From contig JAFISE010000006.1 in NCBI GenBank assembly GCA_022560025.1, positions 62,001 through 126,000 on the forward strand: a DNA stretch of 64,000 nucleotides, read 5' to 3'. The position numbers and the translations under genes were made by a program. This stretch comes from Stagonosporopsis chrysanthemi (lineage: Eukaryota; Ascomycota; Dothideomycetes; Pleosporales; Didymellaceae). The first letter of the stretch is position 1. The number at the start of each line of letters is the position of its first letter. Of this stretch, positions 43,566 through 55,550 are shown piece after piece. The notes below the pieces were generated by a model. It was given only the letters and a program-made list of their open reading frames with translations, was not told the DNA's origin and did not search any database.

Positions 43566-45746
43566 ATGCCTGTACAAATTCAACAGAAGCGTAGACCAGC
43601 CACTCAGGACCCTGATAAGCCAGCAAAACGTACCAGAGTCTCACGAGCTTGCGACCAGTGTCGAGTTGCTCGTGAAAAGTGCGATGGCGGTCAGCCAACA
43701 TGCTCCACCTGTTTGACTTCGAAGCGGGGTTGCACATATACAACGAATCCCAAGAAGAGAGGCATTCAGCCTGGTTACATCCGTGTCCTTGAGTTAGCGC
43801 TGGCAACGCTGTTCCTGCGAAATCCCGATAATGAGAGATACCTGAACGAAAGACTGGCGAGAGAACGATCGTCATCCCTCCTGCTCAGCCGCGACTCAAA
43901 AGAATCGAACAAGTTGCATAAGCAATGGCGCAAAACACGATTTAACCGGGACGTTGACACTTTACTATCAGGGGGAGAACCATCACGACATGACTCAGAT
44001 CCGCCGTCGCCCCAGGGCGATGACGATAACTCTGATATTGAGGATCTCGCGCCAACTATCGCACCAGCTCCAGCCGTCCAGGATAGTAACTTCAATCAAA
44101 TACTCCCGTACAACCTGGTCTCTCCACGAACATCAACCCAGCAGACAGCAGCATCAACACAACAGCCTATAAAGGAGAACGTACTGATTACTTTGCCTTT
44201 CGACAGCTGGAAACAGATCGAGACTTACTTCACCTATACCCAATGTTGGCTTCCAATTTGCGAGAAGCATGACATACTGAAGCTTTCATATTCGTATCCT
44301 GCGACGGGTATGCAGCTGTCAACCGACACACCAGAGTCCGGCTCTCATGCTGAGCTGTGGAGTATTTTGGCTGTAGCGTCACTTTACGAATCGAACGCTA
44401 CAAACCCAACTAGTCACCCTACCCAAGGTTCGATGACACCAAAGCAGCTCTACGATACTACGAGATCCCTCATTCCCCAAGAGCTGGGATCGTTCGATCT
44501 TGGACATGTCAAGGCTCTCCTCAATCTTGCGATTTTTAGCATTGCTCAGTCGCTGACGGAAGCCGCTTGGTTCCTAGTGGGCTGTGCTTCACGTGTACTC
44601 GAAATAGTGGACCAAGTTTCTCTTATACCCAGTACACGCCGCATGCATGTTTTTGGAGGATGTTTCGTACTGGACAGTATGCTCGCTCTGCAGCTGGGAA
44701 GACGTCCTTACTTCCGAAAATGCGATATTGAACAGCTCGGACGAATCGACGAAGATGGCCTGGAGGAGTGGCAGCCATGGTCTGGTGGTTCAAACACCGC
44801 CTCCTTGCAGCAATCAAGGACACCGCTCTTAGCCTTCAGCAGCTTCCGACATCTGCTTGACGTGCTTGACATACTTATTACGAGTGAACTCGCTTCAACC
44901 TCCGGTCTACCAATTCAACCCGCACTGCAGCGGTTGAATGACTGGAAGACAGCGTTGCCTTCCAAACTTGACTACCTACAGTCCGAGACTGCCCTGACCC
45001 CCGCTACCCCTCCTGCTGTATTATTGCAGCTGACTTACTGCTGCACGGCGTTGTCTCTGATGCCCACGCAGCCTTGTTTACAACAGATTCTGGAATTACT
45101 TGAACCTTTGCCTGGTCGGCTCGGGCTGGCTAGCTTACCACCAGTGGTGCATTGCCTTGTGGGCATCGTTGAACGACACAGCGCTCACTTCCAATCTGAT
45201 CCGGCATTACGTGCTCGTATGCAAAAGCTGCAGACAGACGTGGACCGAACATGGCGAAAGACGATACCAGATGTCCGGTCGCCTACAGGTCATTCCAGGC
45301 AGTCAATCACGGCCATGCAAATGCCAACCCCTGACTCGATCCACCAACCTCTATCTGGCAGCAATACAATGAGTCAGGTTGTTGGAGCAAGCAATGCAAG
45401 TAGCATTCAAACTCGTGGCAGTGCTAGTCTTCCAGACGTATTGGGCGCAAATACGGATCAACAGCTTGAGTCCTTTCTCAACGCGTCTCGTCCTGCTCAA
45501 CCAGATCCTCGCTACCCAGATCTGCCGGGAGACCTTGAAAGCTTCTTTGATGATCTGGCGTCTCTTGACAATACGGACAAGCTCGAGAGCCAGCCACAGT
45601 TCATGCAAAACCTTGGGTTTGCCCCCGACGCAAACATGGCCGACCTTTTCAGCGAGTTCATACCGATGCAGTCCTCGACTTTCATAACACAAGATTCTAC
45701 CGACCTTGGTCATTTGGACCATTATAACTTCTATGATGCGAGCTGA
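43566..45746 (+). CDS. qutA: Quinate utilisation activator, Zn2Cys6 transcription factor
   Basis: Intronless, 726 residues. QutA/QA-1F-type activators switch on quinate catabolic genes when quinate is present. The zinc cluster is C29-x2-C32-x6-C39-x6-C46-x2-C49-x6-C56, within 'RVSRACDQCRVAREKCDG'. It is followed at once by 'TTNPKKRGIQPGYIRVLELAL', which I recognise as typical of QutA. A disordered acidic stretch (about 145-200) leads to the fungal-specific regulatory domain ('AELWSILAVASLYES', 'FSIAQSLTEAAWFLVGCASR'). The C-terminal region, Asp/Leu/Phe-rich ('DLPGDLESFFDDLASLDN', 'ADLFSEFIPM'), looks like an activation domain. The divergent neighbour qutR encodes the matching repressor, which supports the assignment. 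Confidence 0.88.
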   Translation: MPVQIQQKRRPATQDPDKPAKRTRVSRACDQCRVAREKCDGGQPTCSTCLTSKRGCTYTTNPKKRGIQPGYIRVLELALATLFLRNPDNERYLNERLARERSSSLLLSRDSKESNKLHKQWRKTRFNRDVDTLLSGGEPSRHDSDPPSPQGDDDNSDIEDLAPTIAPAPAVQDSNFNQILPYNLVSPRTSTQQTAASTQQPIKENVLITLPFDSWKQIETYFTYTQCWLPICEKHDILKLSYSYPATGMQLSTDTPESGSHAELWSILAVASLYESNATNPTSHPTQGSMTPKQLYDTTRSLIPQELGSFDLGHVKALLNLAIFSIAQSLTEAAWFLVGCASRVLEIVDQVSLIPSTRRMHVFGGCFVLDSMLALQLGRRPYFRKCDIEQLGRIDEDGLEEWQPWSGGSNTASLQQSRTPLLAFSSFRHLLDVLDILITSELASTSGLPIQPALQRLNDWKTALPSKLDYLQSETALTPATPPAVLLQLTYCCTALSLMPTQPCLQQILELLEPLPGRLGLASLPPVVHCLVGIVERHSAHFQSDPALRARMQKLQTDVDRTWRKTIPDVRSPTGHSRQSITAMQMPTPDSIHQPLSGSNTMSQVVGASNASSIQTRGSASLPDVLGANTDQQLESFLNASRPAQPDPRYPDLPGDLESFFDDLASLDNTDKLESQPQFMQNLGFAPDANMADLFSEFIPMQSSTFITQDSTDLGHLDHYNFYDAS

Positions 45747-47311
45747 TGAGGAGTACATTCACGAGGAAACTATAATAACGGACAACCATTGGTAGCAAAT
45801 GCCCCAAAAGTTGTACCACCTTGATACAAGGCTGGACGTCTATACCCTGAAGCCAAAGACGGGAATGTGAGTCCAGGAACCAGTACATGCCGTAATGGCA
45901 CCGACTTGTCAGGAGGCTTGTACTATTGGCATCAAGATCGGCCTGGCAGCATTGAGAACCGCTCAATGTCAGGCATCAGGTGCTTTGAAAGCATAGCATA
46001 ATCTCGGTTGGGCTGTGGGCGGTTCGCGATGCGCAGAATAAATGGTACAAGGGTTGAAACAGAGAGGCTCAGCAAAAATTACCTGATTGATGCTACAATC
46101 GCTACTTTGGGCATTAGGCAAGACATGTGACGCATCGGCTAGCATAGTAACGTTCGGCGAAAACTTGCCGTTGCTTTTAGACGACGCCATCTCAGGAGAT
46201 TCTGTAGCGATTGCGAGCTCGCCTTGCAGTCATCATGCAAGGCTGTGTTGTTCCTCGACCTCGCACGCAAGCCCAACAATTCCAAGACTGCTGTCGCTAC
46301 ACTTCAGGTTTGGAGCTTAGGAGACTGTGATCAATCGCGTGCTCGTCAGTGCTGAATGGCGCTTCCATAAGCTGATTGCCGTTTGCGGTGCTAATGCATC
46401 TTATTCGAGTGCATGGCTGGCGTTTCCCCAGGGTAAAGGGAGCCTGCCTCTCAGTAGAAGACGCGCACGCCCCCTGTCTGGCGGGTCTTGGACAGGCGAT
46501 CTGCTGCAGAAACCTTCGATTCAGCCCTCAGATCCTTCAGAGCTGCGTGTTGTTAGGGCGCCCAGCGATCCAGACCTTGCTAGTTTGGGTAATTGTGTAC
46601 GTCGGCCAAGCGATTCCCCACACGCTGTCGGATCAACCGGCGCCGTGGAGCACGATGGATTGACCTCACCTCTTGTCTGCACCTCAGCCTTGTCGCGCCA
46701 TCGTCAGCTGCTCTCGCGGCATTGGTGTTGTTACGTCCGGTGACAGAACTACAAACGTAACGAAACAGCGCATGCGCGTATGGCGGACGCAAGCGACGGC
46801 CCCGAACATGAGAGGAACCGGGAGAATGCTTTGTCTCAAGCCTTTCGCTACTGCTTCAATTTCTCGGCCGTGTCTTCTAACGCAAGCGGAGAGGACTAGC
46901 CGCTTGAGCCCCGCCACGATGCTTACAGACGCATGCTGCGTTGGTATCATCGTTCCACTTGTTCATCATGTTAGAGACTTGGCTGAGTCGCCCCCGAACG
47001 TGACTGGACGACCATCGATGGCATCACCTCCGCTTTGAACTCTCGTATGGCACATCTAGATCTCATTGGACGAATTTGATTCTTGGGGCTGTGCGAAGGG
47101 ACGCGGGCCGGTGGCACTCGTTGTTCGACTCTCCTTGGAAGCATGGCAACCAGGATCAGGTTTGACTCGGTCGGGAAGCCTAAGTAGAGTGGTACATAAA
47201 CTTTGTTTCCCCTCTTCACACCTTTCACCGAGCTTGATAACTATTTTTCCGAGCCCTTCATCTTTCTTTGATCAGCTTGCAGACTCGTTCCAATTGACAC
47301 CAAGCTTCATC
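45747..47311. other. Intergenic, no gene recognised
   Basis: 1.56 kb with only short random frames. The part right before the fasciclin gene is C/T-rich and includes TCTTTCTTTG (leader). Confidence 0.5.
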
Positions 47312-48525
47312 ATGTTTTCCAAGCTGTCTATCCTCGCTTTCGCGGCTGCCGCTCTGGCCCAGACAAACGAGACTGTCCCTTCACTCACCGAGGCGCTGAA
47401 CTCAACTGCTGAGCTTTCCAGCCTGAGCGGTGTCCTTGGTCTCCCAGCCCTTGGTGAGCTCGTCGCGAGTCTCGGCAACGCACAGAACGTCACCATTCTT
47501 GCGCCCTCGAACGAAGCCTTTGCTGCCATCGGCAACGAGACAGTGACAGCCTTGGCCTCAAACCCAGGACTGCTCACCGCACTCCTGCAGTACCACGTCC
47601 TCAATGGCACGTTCCTGTCATCGGCCATCACAAACCAAAGCGCTTTCGTGCCAACTCTGTTGACTAACGAGCTGTTCACCAATGTCACTGGTGGCCAGGT
47701 CGTCGAGGCTGTTGCCAACGATGGCAATGTCACCTTCTTCAGTGGTCTTCTTGCGAACTCGTCTGTCTCCACGGCTGTAAGTTCATCGCGTCTCATCGAT
47801 GCTGGGATTTTTCTAACATGCTGTAGGACGTTAACTTCACCGGCGGTGTAATCCACGTCATCGACCGATTCCTTGTCTTGCCCGAGACCGTCTCCGACAC
47901 TCTCACAACTGCCAACCTCACTGGCCTTCGCGGTGCTCTCAACGCGACCGACCTGCTTGAGGCTGTCGACACCACTCCAGATGTTACCATCTTCGCTCCT
48001 ACGACGGAGGCTTTCGCGAACATTGGCTCTGCTCTCGCCAACGCATCTGTTGAGGACATTGCTAGCATCCTCACCTACCACGTTGTCAACGGCACCGTCG
48101 GCTACTCCTCCGGAATCGAGAATGGAACTGTTCTCACTACCCTTAACGGCGCCAACCTTACCATTACTATTGGCGAGGAGGGCCGTATCTTCGTGAACAG
48201 CGCTCGCGTCACCATTGCTGACATCCTGGTCGCCAACGGTGTCGTCCACGTTATTGACGAGGTCCTTAACCCTGGCAATGCTACGGTTGCTGAGCCCAGC
48301 GATGAGGAGGGTGAGGGTGCCTTCCCTGGTGCCACCCCTGTTTCCGAGCTTCCCTTCACCTCTGGCCAGCCCACTGCCACCACTTCGATCAACGAGGAGG
48401 CTACCAGTGCTGCCGCCCCTGGTTCGTCCAGCTCCGCCAGTGCCGGTGCCGCTGCCCCCATGATGACCGGTTCCGTTGGCATGGGTGCCCTTCTTGGTGC
48501 CGCCGCCGTCTACGCGTTTAACTAA
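47312..48525 (+). CDS. Fasciclin-domain (FAS1) cell-surface protein, probable GPI anchor
   Basis: Exons 47312-47776 and 47827-48525 (50-nt intron, GTAAGT...CTGTAG, CTAAC branch); 387 residues. FAS1 proteins mediate adhesion or act as wall proteins. A signal peptide (about 1-16, MFSKLSILAFAAAALA) is followed by two FAS1 domains. Domain 1 has 'NVTILAPSNEAFAAIGN' and 'LLQYHVLNGTF', closing with 'GGVIHVIDRFLVLPETV'. Domain 2 has 'DVTIFAPTTEAFANIGS', 'ILTYHVVNGTV' and 'NGVVHVIDEVLNPG'. A Ser/Ala/Thr-rich stalk leads to the C-terminal hydrophobic end GSVGMGALLGAAAVYAFN, typical of a GPI signal. Many N-glycosylation sequons. Codon use is strongly C-ending, suggesting high expression. Confidence 0.93.
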
Positions 48526-50574
48526 GTGATGTGCTTCGGCTGTGGGGATGAAAAGACAGTGTTTACGCGCTTGTCTGCGCGCTGAGTATCTTGCGACGAT
48601 CAAGACTGGCATTTAACGCACCTTGTAATATACCTTCATCATGATTTAATGTAATGAAAATGCTCTTTACACCATCTGCTCCTGGTAAACATATTGCCTA
48701 GTGTGAATAGTACTTGCCCTTCGAAAGATTGAGGAGGCTGGGTGACGCCCAATCCAGGCTGTTGCGTTGATGACGTGCACCGTGTTGTGGAATGGTTGTT
48801 GTGCGCAACAGCGCCGGCGTCCCAAACTTCGACGGTACACCTTCGCACGAGCACCTGTTTTGATTTGACGGCTGCAAGTCCGGTGTGTTCCATAGCGTTC
48901 CAATGCGCTACTGTGCGCGACTCAACCGTTTGCGGAGCCAACGCTTCGGCTGCCTCCGAAAAATGGATAGGAGATCCTTTTTCCGTGGGCGGTCTCCCGC
49001 ACACTAAGCACAACGTTTTATGTGCAGATCAACAGCTGCCAGGCAAAGGAGATGATGAAGCTTCACGTATCCTTTCGTAGGCCCCAGCGCGCTGTTGGTC
49101 TCCTGATTGCACTGCCATGACAACCGTGTAAGGGGGTACGGCATCGCCGCAGCACGAGCAATGCTGTGTCCGGGTGCGGCTGGGAGGGTGCACCATTGGC
49201 CTCACGTGCGGGTACCTGCTTGATTTGGTTCAGCCTGTCCGACACGGCGTGCAGTACCAAAAGACGACATGCAGCGGCAGCGCGCTACAGCTTCTGTTGA
49301 GGGTTGCGGCTTCCAAAGTCCACAATCTGACCCTTGATACATCGCCACATGAGAGATGCAATCTCATGACCAAAAATATGATTTTGCAGGGTTGTACATA
49401 TCTCCGAGCACAACAGACATCAGGGAGATCCTGGCTGAACTTGGATAGGAAGGATCATCATGTTGTCTGCCGCGTCACAGCATCATTACCGACACAAGAG
49501 CACTGGCTTGTTCAGCTCACCACAACCCCTGGTACATGTAGTTGCTTTAGACAATTCAGAAGCGCGTGCGCGTCTAAGCACTCGATTGGCGAGAGGAGGG
49601 GAGATCAGCAGAAGTCGATCGGCGACCAGGGAGCAGCCGCGCCGGCTCATTCGTCGAATTCCGGAAAATGATCTCCCCACAATCGCAAAGTTTCCAAAGC
49701 TTCGTCACGTCTGAGCTACTGTACACGGGGATTAGACAGCTGTTGTTGATGTCGAGGGTTCATAACTTGTTCTTTATTGACAGAGGTGACGGGCGACGCC
49801 AACGGACACAATAACGTTCAAGAATTGCCGTTTGGGGGAACACTGCTGCTGGATGTCTGCCGTTAGCCGTCAGGTACCCGCCATGAACATTCACGCGTCC
49901 GTGGCGTAATTGTGGTTGAGTGACAGCACCGAACGCCCAGGTTAATCTCCACCAACATGGACGACCCCGAATTTCCGTGGCTTGCCAGGGTACAGGGGCT
50001 GGCCACGTCGGCTCGTACACCTCTAGGGTGCCAATAACCTGTAACAAGTCGGACCTCTTCCTCACACTGAATGGTTGGATCTCGTCTCTGGTAGCTGAAT
50101 AAAAGTACCGGGCTGTTCGACCCGACGTGGCCAGAGACTGTAGTCGATGTCCAGTAGCGCAACGGCCATGGCCATGGTATGAATAGTGCAAGATGTTCGC
50201 TGTCTGCACAAATAATATCGCACGTTTCGTTCTCTATCGGTCCTTGAGGCTGGCACTGCACCCTACTGGTTACTTCATATCCCCGTACATTACAACGTCG
50301 TCACCAAACGTTCTGGAGTGTGGGATAGTGGAGACCCGATCAACATTACGATACGATCCAGGGCTTCCGAACGGTCGATTTACCCGTCCTGATAGGAACC
50401 TTTTTTATCGCGCCCGAATACGTTGCATGTCCCAACACTCAGCGATACGTTCGCCACACCTTCCCGCGTCCTCGATGTTTGTGTAGCTACAATAAGCTCT
50501 ACATCTCAACTCGAATACATTTGTGCTGCTGTCGAGACCTGCGTTTGCCACCGAATTGGTTTCCAGTTCTAGAG
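48526..50574. other. Gene-poor stretch, nothing recognised
   Basis: 2 kb between the fasciclin gene and the LRR gene. Frames on both strands are short and unlike any protein I know. Confidence 0.5.
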
Positions 50575-53050
50575 ATGTTGACTGCGCTGGCACCGAGCAC
50601 CGACCTACCGAAGAAGTCGCATAGCAAGACGTAAGTACCGTTCTGTCTCCCTGCCCCTGACTTGGGATGCCTCTTCCATGACGCCGTCCATTGGTCGTTG
50701 CTCCAAGATCAACATATTATTTATTCAGAATGGCAAAGAGAGGTCCAGTCTATGTCTCGATAGAACACGTGAACGTTGCTAACGTCCACGGAGGCATCAT
50801 GAATGGCGACAACGGGCATCGAGTGTCCCCGATCGTCGAGGTCAGGCACGATCGAACTCACTAGGCAGTAATGTTACACGCAATCGGGATTCGACGGCCC
50901 TAAGGCCATCATCTGCACGAGTATCTCCTCTGGCATCGCACCCTCCTGGGCAGGTGACGACGACGTCAACAACCGCCGGTGCTTCGAATCCAAAGAATAC
51001 CCGCGGGCCAACAAGGTCACTATCCGTATACAGATCCATACCCAAAGGTGCAGACTTGGTCGCATATAGCAAAGCTTCTGCGCCCGCCCGTCAGAGACCG
51101 CAAGACCACGATGTACCATACCTGACGAAGACACCTTGGGAGGTCGAAAGACATAAGCGAAACTCAGCACGTAGGCGCCCTGGGCCACAGAAGGGCCTGC
51201 CGGCTCGTGTATTCAAGGCTTTGCCAAAAGAAGTTTACAGTTGTATTGTAGCGCAATTGGAAGAGATCCATCTTCAGCAGGACCAGGCATGTCCGTCATG
51301 CTACCTCAAAGACCTCCACAGTCTCTCGCTCACCACCCGCGACTGGGACAGGGCTGCCACCCTGCAGATGTATAGGAAAGTCTACTTGGTCGGGCACGAC
51401 AATTCCTCACAGGCACTAAAGGCGAATGTCAAAGGGCCCAGTAGACTCAAATTGCTCAGGAGGACACTTCGAGAACGTCCTCTGTTGGCGCGACATGTCC
51501 GCGAATTGCACTTGCCCGACTTTCAGACTATGTTGCAACAAGCAAGCATTGAGCGGGAAGAGATCATTAATTCGGTTGCGTCTTTGGTTATGGCATGCCC
51601 GTCTCTGGAACGCCTCGTGGGCTTCCACATCACCTTCACTCAGACCTTCGACCGTCTCTCATACGCACTTGCAACACGAATGCATTTACGAGAGCGAGTA
51701 TGGCTTCTATCAGAGCCAGACGATCTTTACTCAGACGGAGAAGATGAAGATGACAGAGTCAACAATTACTATATTGCTGCGCACGATCCGACAGAGCGCT
51801 TCATCGACCTCAACTCCAGACACCCTTTGCTGACCACCTTGGTGTTGCATCGTGATTCCGGCGATTTTACACCAACACTAAATTTCCGTGCAATAATTGG
51901 CACTCTTAGGCAGCTTCCAATGTTGCAACACCTGTCTATTTCCGGATTGTCGGCTACATCCTTCACGAACATGACACTCAACGCTCTTCCTCCGAGACTC
52001 CTTTCCCTACGCCTCGAAAACCTTCCGGGCATCAACGACAAGGGACTACAGAAGTTTACAATCTCGCACCTCTCAAAGTCGATCGAGAAATTAACACTGA
52101 TTAATTTAGAGTTATCAAATTTGATCACTGTCACAAATATTCTTTCCGGAAATTTAAGTACGTTAAGACGGTTAACCGTGGCGCAATATCGAACCCCAGA
52201 CCTTGGACCGCGTACCTCGATACCTGATTTCTGGTGTCCATCACTGCAATTCCTACACTTCGAATTTCGGTCTCAGTCTGCCCCAGCAATTGATCCCTTT
52301 TCACAGGAGACTCGCAAGTCAATGGAGTTTCCCTTCGTCAATGCTGAGCCAATATCATGCCTCGCTACCTCCTTGTTAGCCATGAACATCAAGGAAGGTG
52401 CCTTCCCTGCGCTCGAAAGAGTTCGTGTTCCGTACGACCCTCAGGGTCTGATCCAGGCTGTCTGCAAGCCTCGTGCAACGGCGCTACTCCCCTCGGACAC
52501 TTCGCTCTTCACATGCCCAATACCAAAGTCTGGCTCACACGGTCCTGCGATTGTGACAGACACGCATGTGTCGGAGAGCCTATCCTCCGAGATCAAAGAG
52601 AGACCTTGTGTAGTAACGCATAGTCCCCGCGCCGATTCAGCAATCGATTCGCCCCTGTTCGATCTTGGCCCTTCAATCCCGGCTCTTTCACCTTCGAAGG
52701 CTCGACTTGCGGCGCAAGCACGCTTACTCGCCGCCCGCAAAGTGCCCCTATTTAGAGTGCAAGTACACGACCCAGAGGGCGAAGTCTGTATTGATACTGG
52801 CATTGCAGGCTTTATTGGAGATTTGAAGAGCAACATCGTGTACGATCTCAAACCAGATGCCTCAAGATGGCCTGGCAACCGTGATCAAAGCGGACCGCCC
52901 CAGCCGGAGTGGACGACTGGTATTGAAGACCTGGTAGACGAGCGAACGGCTCAGAATGACAGGTTATTTGAGCGGCACTGGGGTAATTGCGGGCATCTTT
53001 TGGGCGGCAGGAAAGGCCGCAACACTGTGAACGTTTCGGAATTATTCTGA
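50575..53050 (+). CDS. F-box/LRR-like protein
   Basis: Proposed exons 50575-50630 and 50869-53050; 745 residues. The long frame has no early ATG. The upstream exon (MLTALAPSTDLPKKSHSK) ends at a GTAAGT donor and joins in phase to the acceptor GGCAG at 50868; the 238-nt intron is long for this window, so the 5' end is tentative. After a basic, disordered N-terminus comes a helix pair 'KALPKEVYSCIVAQLEEIHL', reminiscent of a degenerate F-box. Leucine-rich segments follow ('LLARHVRELHLPDFQ', 'LPMLQHLSISGL', 'LPPRLLSLRLENLPGINDKG', 'SIEKLTLINLELSNL', 'LSTLRRLTVAQY'). The C-terminal third includes a Ser-rich linker and 'SKARLAAQARLLAARKVPLF'. F-box/LRR proteins are usually SCF ubiquitin-ligase adaptors; the target is unknown. 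Confidence 0.7.
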
Positions 53051-55550
53051 GCGGCCTAACAGAGCCAATGCTTCCTGTGTTCATTGATACCCTCTCATCA
53101 TCATTAGATAGCGAATAACAAGCCTAGTACGGCTTAAATCCCACTTTTACTTCCGCTTCGCCAAGCTAAGCGCATTTGGCACAAATGGCATTTTCCAACC
53201 TCCGTTATGTAGCATCCGCATCCGGACTTCACGGAGCTCTTTGCCGGATCCAATACCTTCAATGTTGCTTAACACCAGAGTGGCAAGAACCGCGATTGTC
53301 AAGTACCTCTCAATCCTATCCTTCTGATTCGGTCACATGTGTTGTTCGAATGAGCCCTCCCCGCAACAACCTCCGATTCGTATCCCACGCTAACGGTTGC
53401 ACGTCCAACGCAACTGTAGGCATGTACCCGGGCGGTCGCTTTGCGTAGCTGAATCCCTTGTATCGTTCATGACGCTTGGAGAGAGTGCATGATTTGCTCA
53501 TGAACCGACATGTGCATAGCCTCACTCCTCGGAGTGACTGGCTGGCCTGCGGAGCAACTCCGTCAGGCAGGTCGCAGCTGCCCAGAACAGGAAAACGACA
53601 CTGCAGGGAGCGGGCTAGCCGCGATCAGAACTGCATGCGCAATATATATATCAATTCCCTTCTCGCGTTGCTGTTGTTGCTGCTTACGAACTGCTTCTTT
53701 GGGAAGATCGACGAGTCAACGAGTCAACGAGTCAACGATAGTCGCACGCGAACACGAGATACGAAGGCAAGGCTGGACGCCATGCCACACACCGCCTCAA
53801 GACTGCAAGTGCTGTGCAACGAGACAGGAAGTCAGAAAGATGGGAGGGAGTCAAAGAGAAGAACGTCTACAGGATTGAAAGCGCGCATTGTAAAGCATTT
53901 TCCAAGTCGAGCGGTCTTGTCAACGTCTACATGAAGATAAGACCAATCTATAAACCGTAAAATGATTTCTCTTTCCACACAAGGCAGACATAGCAAGGTG
54001 GCTTACGAGGGATGTGATTGGATAGGCGAAAAGAGGCGGAACAAGGGGGTTGCTGTTGTACATCGTTCCGCTCAGTCCACAGGCCGGGCTTGAGCCATGA
54101 GAGTGAGAAGCCCCGCAGGATGCACATCTTTGTATAATGTCAGACGATACCATTCCCTATGGAACCCGCGTTGGTGCGTTCTGAAGCGCTACAATGACGA
54201 GGTATGGAGACATGGAGGCCTCCTCTCCTTGCCCGCATCATCTATACAGCCAACGGCCGCCTCAGTTTTAAACCCTCTACAGCCCTTTCGGCGCGACGAC
54301 ACCGCTTTGGAATCACATTTCCTTGCACAGGCCATGCTGATACGAGTCGTCGGCTACTGTACCCCCACCGTGCGGTGGAATCTATACAAACAAACTCGAA
54401 TCTGCTACAAAAATAACACAGCAGCATCCCCACACATCGAGACTCCATTTCAATATTGGTCCTGCGGCGGTGTGGTGTGTCCGGCGCCACATGCATGATC
54501 GGGGTACGGGAACGGGAGCCGCAGGATGCATCACTTGCCCTTGTATCCACGAATTGGGGATCCTTCCGCGGCCCTTGATTCCTACGTGGGTCTCCGAGAT
54601 GTGCTTGCCCTGAGCTTCACAGATGAAGCAATCGGATCGAACCCTCTGAGCGGTCACAGGGCACGAGGCTGGCCCATATAATACCAGGTCTACTATACAT
54701 CAGCTCCACTCTGTTACTAAGAGTCTGTCGCAGCGTCCTTGTCAGAACGAATCCTTCGAGCGACCACCACTCACACATCCTTGATGCGATCCACCTACTT
54801 CCAGGTCGATCCGGGAACTGTGGGCTGCAGCATCCGTCGACAGCGGATAAGTATCTTACCTTCTCTGTGGAGTCATACAATCACGCTGCCTCGTGCTGAG
54901 AGCTTCAAAAAGCGAATGGAGACCCCTTAGCGCCTGTTTCAAACCGCGACAGCGCGCCGCAACCGCGCACACAACACCGTCTCCTCCAGTAGAGCGATCT
55001 GGTCCCCAGTATTTCTGACTCGGAAGTCGACCAGATGCAGGTTTGAAGATATCCGATAGTAGGGTGGGGGCCTTAGGATGATGCGTTCAGGCAGAGATCC
55101 AAGGCAAGTGCACCGATCGTCGGCCGGATGGCTCCTTCCGCGAAGGCCTTGGCATCACAATACTAAGCAAGAGGGTACAAGAAGGATTCAAGGGTATAGG
55201 CATCCGAAGCGAGAGTGCTGCCACATTTATTCCCGCGGCGCCATGTGGGCAACCTGCTCTTAGCTTGGGTTTGGTGTCTTCGTGATACAATTTCACCACC
55301 GAACGATTGTTTCCATCGTCCTTCGCTGACCACTCTATTGTAGTATACAAGAACTCCGACCGTACGCTCTCAGAAATGCGACATCACCGCCCGCCTCCAC
55401 ACGCAAGCTCCTCAGATTAGCAATGACCGGAAAACATAAACAAAACACCGCCCAGTACAGAGGAATACAATGAACCGCCGGAAAGAGTCGCTGATTCCCA
55501 ATTGTTCCACAAGTCTATACAGACCTGGCGAAAGAGTCAAATATGCCGTA
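53051..55550. other. Gene-poor stretch
   Basis: 2.5 kb without a recognised gene, apart from a short 8-bp tandem repeat at 53711-53738. Confidence 0.5.
53711..53738 (+). repeat. Short tandem repeat, 8-bp unit ACGAGTCA
   Basis: 3.5 perfect copies. Confidence 0.9.

Noticed and set aside
47272..48612. 446-residue open frame on the - strand
   Set aside because: Antisense to the fasciclin gene; crosses its intron and has no domain.
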